Part shown: positions 15,485-23,705 of the stretch, piece after piece
Position numbering within the stretch: the stretch's first letter is position 1
Layout of the letters: the number at the start of each line of letters is the position of its first letter
Source of the DNA: Bacteroidia bacterium
Lineage (GTDB): Bacteria; Bacteroidota; Bacteroidia; SXHM01
Direction: 5' to 3'
DNA: 32,034 nucleotides
Assembly (NCBI GenBank): GCA_020054035.1
Contig: JAGVLY010000024.1
Coordinates: 1-32,034, forward strand
Notes under the pieces: model-generated
The model's input: only the letters and a program-made list of their open reading frames with translations
The model's database searches: none
What the model was told of the DNA's origin: nothing
Program-made: the position numbers and the translations under genes

Positions 15485-17104
15485 ATGAAACATCTTTTCC
15501 TCTTTCTCACGTTCTTACTTTCTAACCTTCTTTCACTTCATGCGCAAACGCCAAGCTGCGAAGTAAAATGCTTTTCAGGAAACTGTCAAAATAGTTTTGG
15601 CAAGTATCAATACAGCAACTGTGTTGTTTATGAAGGCTTTTTCAAAGACTCCAAACCAAACGGCAAAGGCAAATACCTTTATACTACCGGTGATGTGTAT
15701 GATGGTGAATTTATCATGGGTAAACGCGAGGGCTTTGGTGAGTTCAAATGGACTGATGGAACTCGTTATGAAGGCGACTGGAAAGCCGATGTAATGGATG
15801 GCAAAGGAACTATCTGGTATGCAAACGGTGAAAAATATGTGGGTGAATGCTACAACTCAAACCGTGAAGGAAAAGGAATCCATTACAATGCCAACGGAAC
15901 CGTTTTCCATGATGGCTACTGGAAAAATAATGACAAAGCACCAACTTCAACTTCCGTTACAGGTGGAACCCAGAACAGTAATTCACAAATTTCGGGAGGT
16001 AATACTACTAACACCACTCCACCGGCAGATGAAGATGATTATTCGTGGCTTGACGCATGGCTGGATAGCTATGACGAAACAACAGATGAAAGCGCGACAA
16101 AAACAGAAGAAACAAAATCTAAAACCATTACAGGCGAAACAACGCAGGGAACATCATCCGGCAATTTCTGCACCGACTATAAAACTATTGCAGCTACAGC
16201 CGGTGAATATTTTACAAGCATTCAAGGAAGCATTCGCTCACAAACAGGAGACATGTTTAAAACAACCATTTACAACACCACTAAATCTATTACCGGTTCA
16301 AAGGATTGTTATGTGCAATACATTTTAGGTACCAGCTACTATGCAATATTTGGTGAATATGATACCTATTCTGCTGCCGAAACAAAGTTTAATGAACTGC
16401 AAGGCAAAATAAAAAGTTGTATGACTGATAAGTTGCTTGAAAATGGCAAAACCACCGAATACATTCTCAAAGACCTTTCCATTATTAAAAAATATCCTGA
16501 TGGCTTTGATTTGTTTGGCGACCAACTTGATATTTACAAGAGTGTTGAAACAGGCAAATACGAAGTAAGGCTGTATATCTCAACTAACACATGGAACAAC
16601 AGGGTTTACACCATTACTTCACCGGGCGGATCGGGCGATGCAACGTTTGATACCAACCTGAAAAAAATCATGGAAAGCAGCCGCAATACATTTGCTGCTG
16701 TATTGGGCGAAAAACATGAAACCAAGAATTTATTCGGAACTTATGTACACTATGATATTAACGCCACACTTCCCGGCATTTTTGACCTGAGTTACACCGA
16801 AGGGGGCTTTGCGCTTACAAAAGAAATTACAGGCGTACGATACGATGGCTCAAGTGAAGCCGATGCAAAAAGAATTTACAATGAGTTGGCTGAAAAAATA
16901 AAAAAATCATTAGGCTATAACTATGTTTATATCACTACGGAAGACGATAAAGGCGAGTGGAAAAATTTCAAGCTTGCTTCAAAAAGCGAGATGAAGGCTG
17001 ATGACACTCCCGTAGTTACCGTAAAATACGATTACGACAGCTACGATAAAAAGTATTCGGTTGAAATAAGCTTCGGGTATAAAGCATTTGGCGGAATATT
17101 ATAG
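15485..17104 (+). CDS. Secreted MORN-repeat protein
   Basis: The track ORF opens at 15356, inside the upstream gene. The ATG at 15485 starts a signal peptide (MKHLFLFLTFLLSNLLSLHAQ) and lies 10 nt after the crotonase stop, so the protein is 539 residues. Residues about 35-155 hold five MORN-type repeats, for example GKGKYLYTTGDVYDGEF, GFGEFKWTDGTRYEGDW and GKGTIWYANGEKYVGE. A Ser/Thr/Asn-rich linker follows. The C-terminal 330 residues contain two or more related alpha/beta modules (DMFKTTIYNTTKSITGSKDC; IFDLSYTEGGFALTKEITGV) that I cannot assign. Periplasmic or surface location is inferred. The signal-peptide core shares a 28-bp DNA element with the TPR gene at 3114. Confidence 0.85.
   Translation: MKHLFLFLTFLLSNLLSLHAQTPSCEVKCFSGNCQNSFGKYQYSNCVVYEGFFKDSKPNGKGKYLYTTGDVYDGEFIMGKREGFGEFKWTDGTRYEGDWKADVMDGKGTIWYANGEKYVGECYNSNREGKGIHYNANGTVFHDGYWKNNDKAPTSTSVTGGTQNSNSQISGGNTTNTTPPADEDDYSWLDAWLDSYDETTDESATKTEETKSKTITGETTQGTSSGNFCTDYKTIAATAGEYFTSIQGSIRSQTGDMFKTTIYNTTKSITGSKDCYVQYILGTSYYAIFGEYDTYSAAETKFNELQGKIKSCMTDKLLENGKTTEYILKDLSIIKKYPDGFDLFGDQLDIYKSVETGKYEVRLYISTNTWNNRVYTITSPGGSGDATFDTNLKKIMESSRNTFAAVLGEKHETKNLFGTYVHYDINATLPGIFDLSYTEGGFALTKEITGVRYDGSSEADAKRIYNELAEKIKKSLGYNYVYITTEDDKGEWKNFKLASKSEMKADDTPVVTVKYDYDSYDKKYSVEISFGYKAFGGIL
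15504..15531 (+). repeat. 28-bp dispersed element forming the signal-peptide core (copy 2)
   Basis: Matches the minus strand of 3586-3613 at 27 of 28 positions and is read in the same frame (LTFLLSNLL). Confidence 0.75.
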
Positions 17105-17136
17105 AAGCATAAACACTGTCTACTTATCGTTTATTT

Positions 17137-17171
17137 CGACAATCTTATACTTAACGCTATATTGTTTGTCG
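17137..17171. repeat. Imperfect inverted repeat downstream of the MORN-protein gene
   Basis: CGACAA (17137-17142) pairs with TTGTCG (17166-17171) across a 23-nt AT-rich interior. No U-tract follows. It may be a weak structure at the end of the upstream transcript. Confidence 0.25.
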
Positions 17172-17230
17172 AATAACCTGCTTGAAAGAACAATATTCTG
17201 AATAATTCGTATATTGCGGTATAAATTACC

Positions 17231-17246
17231 TCTGCCTCCGGGCAGA
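17231..17246. repeat. Dispersed palindromic repeat C upstream of the E1 gene
   Basis: TCTGCC-TCCG-GGCAGA forms a 6-bp stem in a GC-rich patch within AT-rich DNA, 18 nt before the ATG at 17265. This CTGCC/GGCAG palindrome resembles another short repeat family that I recall from Bacteroidota genomes. Confidence 0.5.
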
Positions 17247-17264
17247 CAGGGAAACCAATAAGGT

Positions 17265-19358
17265 ATGGCTGCAATCGTAACGGAGAAAAAGAAAGCCGGT
17301 TCTGTTTTGCCGGGAAACACGCTGTTAAAGGCGTGGCAACTGATGTGCACAGCCCGTGCCATGTCAGCTATTTACGAGAAGAATGCTAAAATAACTTCCA
17401 AATATGTTCACGCCACTTCGCGCGGACATGAAGCAATACAACTTGCATTAGGCTTACAATTATTGCCTCAGGATTTTGTTGCGCCTTATTACCGCGATGA
17501 TTCTATTTTGTTAGCAATAGGTATGCAGCCATACGAACTGATGCTGCAACTATTGGCAAAACGTGATGATCCTTTTTCGGGCGGAAGAACGTATTACTCG
17601 CATCCAAGTCTGAAGCGCGATGAAATGCCTAAAATACCGCACCAGAGTTCCGCAACGGGAATGCAGGCAATCCCTGCAACAGGTGTGGCAATGGGATTGC
17701 AGTATCAGGAATTGATTGGTTTAAAAGCTTCGGCAGAAAAACCAATCAGCGTTTGCTCGCTGGGTGATGCATCAATAACCGAAGGTGAAGTAGCCGAAGC
17801 ATTTCAAATGGCAGTGCTCAAAAAACTGCCCATATTGTATTTAGTGCAGGACAATGAATGGGATATTTCAGCAACGGCAAAGGAGATACGTGCGATGGAT
17901 GCGACTGAATATGCCAGAGGATTTAAAGGACTGGAAGTGCGCAGCATTGACGGCACTGACTTTATAGAGTGTTATAAAACCGTTTCGGAAGTGATAGAGC
18001 TTATGCGTAAAGAGCGCAGGCCATTTCTTATTCATGCAAAAGTTCCGTTGCTTAATCACCACACATCTGGTGTGCGCATGGAGTTTTACCGCAGTGAAGA
18101 AGACCTGGCAAAACATAAAGCGCGCGATCCGTTTCCTAAGTACAGAAAGCAATTAATTGAAATTGGTGTTACAGAAAAAGAACTTGCTGAACTGGAAGAA
18201 GAAGCAAACCAATTAGTAGAAGAAGATTTTGAAAATGCGTTAAAAGCAGAAGACCCTCAGCCATCGGATTTGTTTTTACATGAGTTTGCCCCTTCCCCTG
18301 TTACCGAAGAAAAAGGAGAACGCAATCCCGCAGGCAAACAGCCTACGGTGATGGTTGACTCTGCATTATTTGCTATCAGAGAATTGATGGCAAAGCATCC
18401 CGAGTGTTTGCTTTATGGACAGGATGTAGGCGGAAGATTAGGAGGAGTATTCCGTGAGGCAGCAACACTGGCACAACAGTTTGGGGATAACAGAGTATTT
18501 AATACTCCAATACAGGAAGCATTTATAATAGGAAGCACCGTTGGCATGAGTGCCGCAGGATGCAAACCCATTGTAGAAGTACAGTTTGCAGATTATATCT
18601 GGCCGGGCTTAAATCAATTATTTACAGAAGTAAGCCGCTCGTGCTATTTAAGTAATGGCAAATGGCCTGTGAGTTGTATTATCCGTGTCCCCATCGGTGC
18701 ATATGGCAGTGGCGGTCCTTATCACTCATCCAGCGTTGAGTCAGTAGTAACAAATATTAAAGGAATAAAGATAGCATATCCATCAACCGGTGCCGATTTA
18801 AAAGGACTAATGAAAGCTGCATATTATGACCCAAACCCTGTGGTTATTTTAGAACACAAAGGTTTGTATTGGTCAAAAATAAAAGGAACGGAAGAAGCCA
18901 AAACCATTGAACCGGATGAAGAGTATATTATTCCTTTCGGTAAGGCAAGGATTGCATTGGAGGCATCGGCAGAAGAATTAGTAAGCGGAAATACCATCAC
19001 GGTTATCACTTACGGAATGGGTGTTTACTGGGCAAAAAATGCAGCCAAAAACTTTCCGGGCAAAGTAGAAATAGTTGATTTACGAACACTTAATCCGCTG
19101 GACGAAGAAACAATTTATGCTTCGGTAAAAAAGCACGGAAAGTGTTTAGTGGTAACGGAGGAACCTGTAAATAATTCATTTGCGCAAAGCATTGCAGGGC
19201 GCATTTCCAAAACCTGTTTTGAATATTTAGATGCACCTGTGGATGTAATCGGTTCGGAGAATTTGCCGGCTATTCCTTTAAACTCAATCTTGGAGCAAAC
19301 GATGATTCCATCGGCTGAGAAAGTGGCGGTGGTTATGAAGAATTTGTTTGAGTATTGA
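17265..19358 (+). CDS. 2-oxoacid dehydrogenase E1, fused alpha and beta subunits (branched-chain type likely)
   Basis: Thiamine-pyrophosphate-dependent decarboxylase component of a 2-oxoacid dehydrogenase complex. Residues about 20-330 are the E1-alpha part: HATSRGHEAIQLALG, YYRDDSILLAIG and the TPP motif GDASITEGEVAEAF with DNEW 27 residues later (167-199). After a short linker, residues about 355-697 are the E1-beta part: YGQDVGG, FNTPIQEAFIIG with the TPP-activating Glu, and EVQFADYIWPGLNQL. The length of 697 suits the fused E1 form common in Bacteroidota. Branched-chain 2-oxoacid specificity is inferred from similarity of type and not shown by sequence. The next gene starts 3 nt after the stop, so the two are co-transcribed. 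A second, larger fused E1 is at 28746. Confidence 0.9.
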   Translation: MAAIVTEKKKAGSVLPGNTLLKAWQLMCTARAMSAIYEKNAKITSKYVHATSRGHEAIQLALGLQLLPQDFVAPYYRDDSILLAIGMQPYELMLQLLAKRDDPFSGGRTYYSHPSLKRDEMPKIPHQSSATGMQAIPATGVAMGLQYQELIGLKASAEKPISVCSLGDASITEGEVAEAFQMAVLKKLPILYLVQDNEWDISATAKEIRAMDATEYARGFKGLEVRSIDGTDFIECYKTVSEVIELMRKERRPFLIHAKVPLLNHHTSGVRMEFYRSEEDLAKHKARDPFPKYRKQLIEIGVTEKELAELEEEANQLVEEDFENALKAEDPQPSDLFLHEFAPSPVTEEKGERNPAGKQPTVMVDSALFAIRELMAKHPECLLYGQDVGGRLGGVFREAATLAQQFGDNRVFNTPIQEAFIIGSTVGMSAAGCKPIVEVQFADYIWPGLNQLFTEVSRSCYLSNGKWPVSCIIRVPIGAYGSGGPYHSSSVESVVTNIKGIKIAYPSTGADLKGLMKAAYYDPNPVVILEHKGLYWSKIKGTEEAKTIEPDEEYIIPFGKARIALEASAEELVSGNTITVITYGMGVYWAKNAAKNFPGKVEIVDLRTLNPLDEETIYASVKKHGKCLVVTEEPVNNSFAQSIAGRISKTCFEYLDAPVDVIGSENLPAIPLNSILEQTMIPSAEKVAVVMKNLFEY

Positions 19359-19361
19359 TTT

Positions 19362-20048
19362 ATGCAGAAACTTCTTTTATTGCACGGTGCCACCGGTTCA
19401 TCACAACAGTTTGAACAGGTAGCAGCCCTGCTTAATAACAGCTTTGAAATACACACCCTTGATTTTTCGGGACATGGAGGAAAACCAATTCCTGACGAGC
19501 CTTTCAGCATTGAGTTATTTGCAAAGGATGTACTTCGGTGGATGCAGCAGAACAAGATAGCAACCATTGATATTTTCGGCTACAGCATGGGCGGATATGT
19601 TGCTTTATATCTTGCAAAAAATCATCCCGAAAAAGTTGGCAAAGTATTTACCCTTGCCACCAAATTTAACTGGAACCCCGAAGGTGCAGCCAAAGAAGCA
19701 GCTATGCTTAACCCCGAAAAGATTGTTGAGAAAGTTCCTGTCTTTGCCAAAGCACTGGAACAAAAACACGGTGAGAACTGGAAAACTGTTTTAATAAAAA
19801 CAGCAGAGATGATGATTAATCTGGGCAACTCCCCTGCCCTGCCCTTAACTTCACTTACAGAAATACAACATCCTATTTTGATTTCCGTTGGCGATAAAGA
19901 CAACATGGTAACGCTGGAAGAAACCATTGCAGCTTACCGCTCAATAAAAAACGGACAACTGCTGGTGCTGCCTCAAACACAGCATCCATTTGAAAGGGTA
20001 AATCCCAAAAGAATTGCAGCTAAAATAAGTCGTTATTTCAGCGAGTGA
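19362..20048 (+). CDS. Alpha/beta-hydrolase family protein
   Basis: A 228-residue serine hydrolase. It has the oxyanion-loop motif LLLHGATGSS at the N-terminus, nucleophile elbow GYSMGG with Ser75, the acid in SVGDKDNMV and the catalytic His in PQTQHPFE near the C-terminus, so the triad appears intact. A short lid of helices lies between about 105 and 160. It is translationally close to the E1 gene (3-nt gap). Its 3' end overlaps the convergent VOC gene by 16 nt. Because a bioB-bioF-bioD operon lies downstream, a BioH-like pimeloyl-ester esterase role is conceivable. The intervening opposite-strand gene and separate promoter argue against treating it as part of that operon. Substrate unknown. 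Confidence 0.85.
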   Translation: MQKLLLLHGATGSSQQFEQVAALLNNSFEIHTLDFSGHGGKPIPDEPFSIELFAKDVLRWMQQNKIATIDIFGYSMGGYVALYLAKNHPEKVGKVFTLATKFNWNPEGAAKEAAMLNPEKIVEKVPVFAKALEQKHGENWKTVLIKTAEMMINLGNSPALPLTSLTEIQHPILISVGDKDNMVTLEETIAAYRSIKNGQLLVLPQTQHPFERVNPKRIAAKISRYFSE

Positions 20049-20425
20049 ATCGCTACGCGATTGCCTTCGCTGTCAATAAACAAGCCCATATAACCAATAT
20101 CAGGCGTTATCAGTTTTTTCTCCTGAAGCACTTTCCCACCTGCTTTTTCAACACGCGCCAACTCCACTGCAAGGTCAGCAGCTTGTGAGGTAAAGTAAAT
20201 TAATACACCGTCATTTTTTGAAGTAGCATAAAACTCCTTGTTATAAACCAATGAACCCTGCGCACCCGGTTTATTATCCAATGCCGGAAACCAACCCATT
20301 TCAATTGGTCCCATTACATGTTTTGAAATACTGATTTCAAAAACAGTTTGGTAAAAAGTGATGGCTCTGTCCATATTGTCAACCGGAATTTCAAACCAGC
20401 CAACCATGTTTCTTTGTAGTTCCAT
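20033..20425 (-). CDS. VOC (glyoxalase/bleomycin-resistance) family protein
   Basis: A 130-residue protein of the vicinal oxygen chelate fold. It has two beta-alpha-beta-beta-beta modules: GWFEIPVDNMDRAITFYQTVF at the start and DLAVELARVEKAGGKVLQEKK, then YMGLFIDSEGNRVAIHS at the end. The terminal pattern (GNRVAIHS) resembles small single-domain VOC proteins of unknown substrate; not all metal ligands of glyoxalase I are evident. It has its own candidate promoter (TATATTTG at 20451-20458) and converges on the alpha/beta-hydrolase gene with a 16-nt overlap. The overlapping ORF 20314-20661 is a shadow. Confidence 0.85.
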   Translation of the reverse strand: MELQRNMVGWFEIPVDNMDRAITFYQTVFEISISKHVMGPIEMGWFPALDNKPGAQGSLVYNKEFYATSKNDGVLIYFTSQAADLAVELARVEKAGGKVLQEKKLITPDIGYMGLFIDSEGNRVAIHSLK

Positions 20426-20450
20426 TGTGTTAAATTTTTAGATGTGTATG

Positions 20451-20458
20451 CAAATATA
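20451..20458 (-). promoter_or_regulatory. -7 promoter element of the VOC gene
   Basis: TATATTTG on the minus strand is an exact TAnnTTTG match, 25 nt upstream of the ATG at 20425. No clear -33 element is seen. Confidence 0.5.
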
Positions 20459-20468
20459 AAGAATACTT

Positions 20469-20506
20469 CTCTGCGGCTCTCTGCGTAAAACTCTGCGACC
20501 TCTGCG
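20469..20506. repeat. Dispersed repeat D with four CTCTGCG units
   Basis: CTCTGCG occurs at 20469, 20479, 20491 and 20500, ending in a GGTTAAAA tail. I recall this as a widespread intergenic repeat in Bacteroidota. It fills the gap between the VOC promoter and the bio-operon promoter. Confidence 0.6.
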
Positions 20507-20531
20507 GTTAAAATTAGTTGCCGTAAATCTT

Positions 20532-20539
20532 TATCTTTG
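20532..20539 (+). promoter_or_regulatory. -7 promoter element of the biotin operon
   Basis: TATCTTTG matches TAnnTTTG exactly, 22 nt before the bioB ATG. The -33 region overlaps the end of repeat D and shows no clear TTG. No BirA-operator dyad was seen. Confidence 0.5.
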
Positions 20540-20561
20540 CGCGAATCCCAAAAAGAAAAAC

Positions 20562-21524
20562 ATGTCCTGGACTTTAGATAAAATATTAGAAGTTTACAAT
20601 ACACCCTTGTTGGAATTAGTTTTCCAAGCACAGCAGGTTCATCGTCAATACCACACCCCAAGCGAGGTGCAGGTTAGTTCACTGCTATCCATTAAAACTG
20701 GAGGCTGTGCTGAAGACTGCGCCTATTGCCCGCAGGCAGCCCGCTACAACACCGATGTTAAGGTGCATAAACTGATGACACAGGAAGAAGTAGTAAGTGC
20801 TGCAACTAAAGCAAAAACAGCAGGTGCATCACGCCTGTGTATGGGAGCTGCCTGGCGCGAAGTGCGTGATAACCGCGATTTTGACAATGTACTGGAAATG
20901 GTAAAAAGCGTGAACGGCATGGGCATGGAAGTATGCTGTACCCTTGGAATGCTTACCGAAGAACAGGCGCAGAAACTGGCTGACGCAGGATTGTATGCTT
21001 ACAACCACAACATTGATACATCAGAAGAAAACTACGATAAAATCATTACTACCCGTACTTATAATGACCGCCTGCACACCATTGAAAACGTGCGCAAAGC
21101 CGGAGTAAGCGTATGTTCAGGTGGAATTATAGGAATGGGAGAAAGTGTGGAAGACCGTGCAGGTATGTTGTTAACTCTTTCCAATCTTGACCCTCAACCT
21201 GAGTCTGTTCCGATTAATGCATTAGTGCCTGTTGCAGGAACTCCTCTTGAAAATCAACCCATTGTTCCTATTTGGGACATGGTGCGCATGGTAGCTACGG
21301 CACGTATAGTAATGCCAAGAACAACGGTGCGCCTTTCTGCGGGAAGAACACGCATGTCGCTGGAAGGACAGGCTTTGTGCTTCTTAGCCGGAGCAAGTTC
21401 AATTTTTGCAGGTGATAAATTATTGACCACTCCCAATCCTGATTTCAATGAGGATATGGAAATGTTCAAACTCTTCGGGTTAACTCCAAAAGAAGCTTTT
21501 AAAGAAGTGGCACATGCACATTGA
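20562..21524 (+). CDS. bioB: Biotin synthase
   Basis: Radical-SAM enzyme inserting sulfur into dethiobiotin, the last step of biotin synthesis. The 4Fe-4S motif CAEDCAYC gives Cys49, Cys53 and Cys56. The ligands of the sacrificial 2Fe-2S cluster are visible as Cys93 (RLCMGAAW), Cys125 or Cys126 (EVCCTLGM), Cys185 ([12 protein letters not shown]) and an Arg in TVRLSAGR. At 320 residues it is the normal family length. It is the first gene of the operon and overlaps bioF by 11 nt, with a Bacteroidota-type -7 element directly upstream. Confidence 0.97.
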   Translation: MSWTLDKILEVYNTPLLELVFQAQQVHRQYHTPSEVQVSSLLSIKTGGCAEDCAYCPQAARYNTDVKVHKLMTQEEVVSAATKAKTAGASRLCMGAAWREVRDNRDFDNVLEMVKSVNGMGMEVCCTLGMLTEEQAQKLADAGLYAYNHNIDTSEENYDKIITTRTYNDRLHTIENVRKAGVSVCSGGIIGMGESVEDRAGMLLTLSNLDPQPESVPINALVPVAGTPLENQPIVPIWDMVRMVATARIVMPRTTVRLSAGRTRMSLEGQALCFLAGASSIFAGDKLLTTPNPDFNEDMEMFKLFGLTPKEAFKEVAHAH

Positions 21525-22644
21525 TGAGCGCCTGAGCGCATCACTGGAAAAAAGAATTTCCGAAAAAACCTTTCGCTCAATCACGCTGAAAAGCGGATTG
21601 ATTGATTTTTCATCCAACGATTACCTTGGTTTTGCACGCTCTGCAAAACTGAAAGAGAAAATCAAAGAATACGAAAACACAGAACAGAATTTACTGAATG
21701 GCTCTACCGGTTCGCGGCTGCTGTCAGGCAATTCAGCCTTTGCTGAAGAACTGGAAAAGTTTATTGCAGATTATCATAACGCAGAGGCAGCATTACTCAT
21801 CAACTCAGGTTACGATGCAAACCTTGGTTTGTTTTCAGCGCTGGGCAGAAAAGGCGATACTATTATTTATGATGAGCTCATCCATGCATCAGTGCATGAT
21901 GGCATGCGGCTTTCCAAAGCAGATTGCAAACCATTTGCACATAATAACACTGTACATCTTGAAGAACTTTTAAAACAAACAACAGGGCAAATTTTTGTTG
22001 CTGTTGAATCAGTTTATTCAATGGACGGAGACTTTGCTCCATTAAAAGAAATTGCCGCACTCTGCAAAAAATACAACGCCAGTCTTATTGTTGATGAAGC
22101 CCATGCTACAGGAATTTTCGGAGAAAATGGAAAAGGAAGAGTTTGTGAATTAGGTTTGAAAAATGATGTGTTTGCTCGACTGATTACATACGGAAAAGCT
22201 ATAGGGTGCAATGGTGCGGCAGTTATAGGCAGCACATTGTTAAAAAACTACCTCGTTAATTTTGCACGTTCATTTATTTACACAACGGCAGCGCCTGTGC
22301 ATAACTTACATGCAATAAAAAGCGCTTACGATTTATTACTGAAATCTGAAGAAACAATTTCTTCTCTCAAAAAACTGATTGCACTTTTTAAACAGATAAT
22401 AATCACTGTTGATGGAATAAATCTGCACGAAAGCTCCTCTCCTATTCAAAGCATTATTATCCCGGGAAATGAAAAGGTGAGAAATGTAGCAGAACAAATA
22501 CAGGAAAAAGGTTTTGATGTTCGCCCGTTGGTAAGTCCTACTGTGCCTGCAGGACAGGAACGAATAAGAATTTGTCTACACGCTTTTAATACAGAAAAAG
22601 AAATTGAAGATTTGGTTTCAGCAATTCAATTATCGCTGCAATGA
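21514..22644 (+). CDS. bioF: 8-amino-7-oxononanoate synthase
   Basis: PLP-dependent condensation of pimeloyl-ACP (or -CoA) with alanine. The alpha-oxoamine-synthase signatures are present: SSNDYLGF (33-40), [10 protein letters not shown] (63-72), VDEAHATG (193-200) and the Schiff-base Lys228 in TYGKAIG. 376 residues is typical. Related enzymes (KBL, SPT) share these motifs; the position between bioB and bioD decides the assignment. It overlaps bioB by 11 nt and bioD by 4 nt (ATGA), indicating translational coupling. Confidence 0.95.
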   Translation: MHIDERLSASLEKRISEKTFRSITLKSGLIDFSSNDYLGFARSAKLKEKIKEYENTEQNLLNGSTGSRLLSGNSAFAEELEKFIADYHNAEAALLINSGYDANLGLFSALGRKGDTIIYDELIHASVHDGMRLSKADCKPFAHNNTVHLEELLKQTTGQIFVAVESVYSMDGDFAPLKEIAALCKKYNASLIVDEAHATGIFGENGKGRVCELGLKNDVFARLITYGKAIGCNGAAVIGSTLLKNYLVNFARSFIYTTAAPVHNLHAIKSAYDLLLKSEETISSLKKLIALFKQIIITVDGINLHESSSPIQSIIIPGNEKVRNVAEQIQEKGFDVRPLVSPTVPAGQERIRICLHAFNTEKEIEDLVSAIQLSLQ

Positions 22645-23249
22645 GAAAGATATTTGTAACCGGAATTGGAACTGGTATTGGTAAAACAATTATTTCCGCT
22701 TTGCTTACAGAAAAATTGAAAGCCGATTACTGGAAACCTGTTCAATCAGGAAACCTCGATGACACAGATACCGATTTAGTACGAAGATTAGTTTTTAACA
22801 ACCTATCCGTTTTTCATCCTGAGACATTCAGATTAAAGCAACCCCTATCGCCTCACGTTGCCGCTGAAATTGATGGAGTTGAAATAAATTTGGAAGATTT
22901 TAAAATTCCTGAAACAAAAAACAACTTAGTGATTGAAGGCGCAGGCGGGTTGATGGTTCCGCTTTCAAACCAACTCTTTGTTATTGATTTGATAAAGCAT
23001 ATAAATGCAGAAGTAGTTCTTGTTTCACAGAACTACTTAGGCAGTATCAATCACACGCTGCTATCAGCAGAGGCATTGAAATCAAGAAATATAAATGTAA
23101 CGGGGATAATTTTTAATGGCGAAACTTATCCGCAGGGTGAGCAGATAATACTGCAGCACACCGGACTTCGGTGTTTGGCAAGAGTGCCGCAGATGAATAA
23201 TATTTCGCGAGAGAGCATAAAGCTGTTTGCTGAAAAGTTAGAATTGTAG
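22641..23249 (+). CDS. bioD: Dethiobiotin synthetase
   Basis: ATP-dependent ring closure of 7,8-diaminononanoate with CO2. The P-loop GIGTGIGKT (8-16), KPVQSG (32-37), the acidic DDTDTD segment and EGAGGLMVPL (about 95-104) are all BioD hallmarks. At 202 residues it is slightly short but within the family range. It starts inside the bioF stop (ATGA overlap) and closes the operon. bioA, bioC and a recognisable bioH are absent here and must be elsewhere if synthesis is complete. Its stop lies only 6 nt from the stop of the convergent micro-gene. Confidence 0.95.
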   Translation: MRKIFVTGIGTGIGKTIISALLTEKLKADYWKPVQSGNLDDTDTDLVRRLVFNNLSVFHPETFRLKQPLSPHVAAEIDGVEINLEDFKIPETKNNLVIEGAGGLMVPLSNQLFVIDLIKHINAEVVLVSQNYLGSINHTLLSAEALKSRNINVTGIIFNGETYPQGEQIILQHTGLRCLARVPQMNNISRESIKLFAEKLEL

Positions 23250-23255
23250 TTCGGA

Positions 23256-23384
23256 TTACATCCCAACTTCGTCACCACTAATAATATGAGTAGGTGAAGG
23301 TTGTGCAGTTGCAGTAGTGTTGCTAGAGCCGCTTCCAACTAATGTTGAAACTGCGATAATGATGGTGGTAATTGCTGAAATCAT
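23256..23384 (-). CDS. 42-residue micropeptide, copy 1
   Basis: This ORF is too short for the track. ATG at 23384, TAA at 23256-23258. The peptide starts with a hydrophobic stretch (MISAITTIIIAVSTLVGSG), then a Ser/Thr/Ala segment (SSNTTATAQPSPT) and ends HIISGDEVGM. It is 39/42 identical to copy 2 located 170 bp away. In the 14 codons that differ between copies, 11 are synonymous and 3 conservative (A/T, V/I, T/S), which is strong evidence of translation under purifying selection. The N-terminus lacks a basic residue, so it may be a membrane anchor and not a classical signal peptide, although ATAQ would suit signal peptidase I. The upstream AAAAACAAACACC leader is shared with copy 2. Function unknown. 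Confidence 0.8.
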   Translation of the reverse strand: MISAITTIIIAVSTLVGSGSSNTTATAQPSPTHIISGDEVGM

Positions 23385-23425
23385 GGTGTTTGTTTTTTTA
23401 AGAGTTAGTAATTGATTATTTATTT

Positions 23426-23554
23426 TTACATTCCAACTTCGTCTCCGCTGATAATGTGAGTAGGTGAAGGTTGTGCAGTTGCTGAAGTGTTGCTTGAACC
23501 GCTTCCGATTAATGTTGATACTGCAATGATGATGGTGGTAATTGTTGAGATCAT
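23426..23554 (-). CDS. 42-residue micropeptide, copy 2
   Basis: ATG at 23554, TAA at 23426-23428. It is the same length as copy 1 and carries the same C-terminal HIISGDEVGM. The differences are Thr4, Ile16 and Ser24. The 41-bp spacer between the copies is much less conserved than the coding parts apart from the leader just before the ATG, as expected for two genes and not a bulk repeat. It is the promoter-proximal copy and faces away from the 518-residue protein gene across a 151-bp AT-rich intergenic stretch, so shared or coordinated regulation is possible. No TAnnTTTG match was found there. Confidence 0.8.
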   Translation of the reverse strand: MISTITTIIIAVSTLIGSGSSNTSATAQPSPTHIISGDEVGM

Positions 23555-23705
23555 GGTGTTTGTTTTTTGAGGTTTGTAATAAAGTTTAATTGGGTGCTTT
23601 TAGTTTTTTAGTTGCACTTTAGTTTGGTCGTTTATCGAATAGCATGTAAATTGTAGCCGACTATTCCAAAAAAATAACTATAGTGAAATCACCCTGAAAG
23701 CCGCG

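Noticed and set aside
17120-17362. 80-residue minus-strand ORF crossing the E1 start
   Set aside because: Overlaps the E1 coding sequence and dispersed repeat C; no recognisable protein features.
20314-20661. 115-residue minus-strand ORF between the VOC gene and bioB
   Set aside because: Runs through repeat D and the bioB start in another frame; VOC and bioB explain the DNA.
23256-23554. Two-copy 170-bp repeat read as a CRISPR-like or simple tandem repeat
   Set aside because: Only two units, far too long for CRISPR repeats, and differences follow codon third positions, so duplicated genes explain it better.
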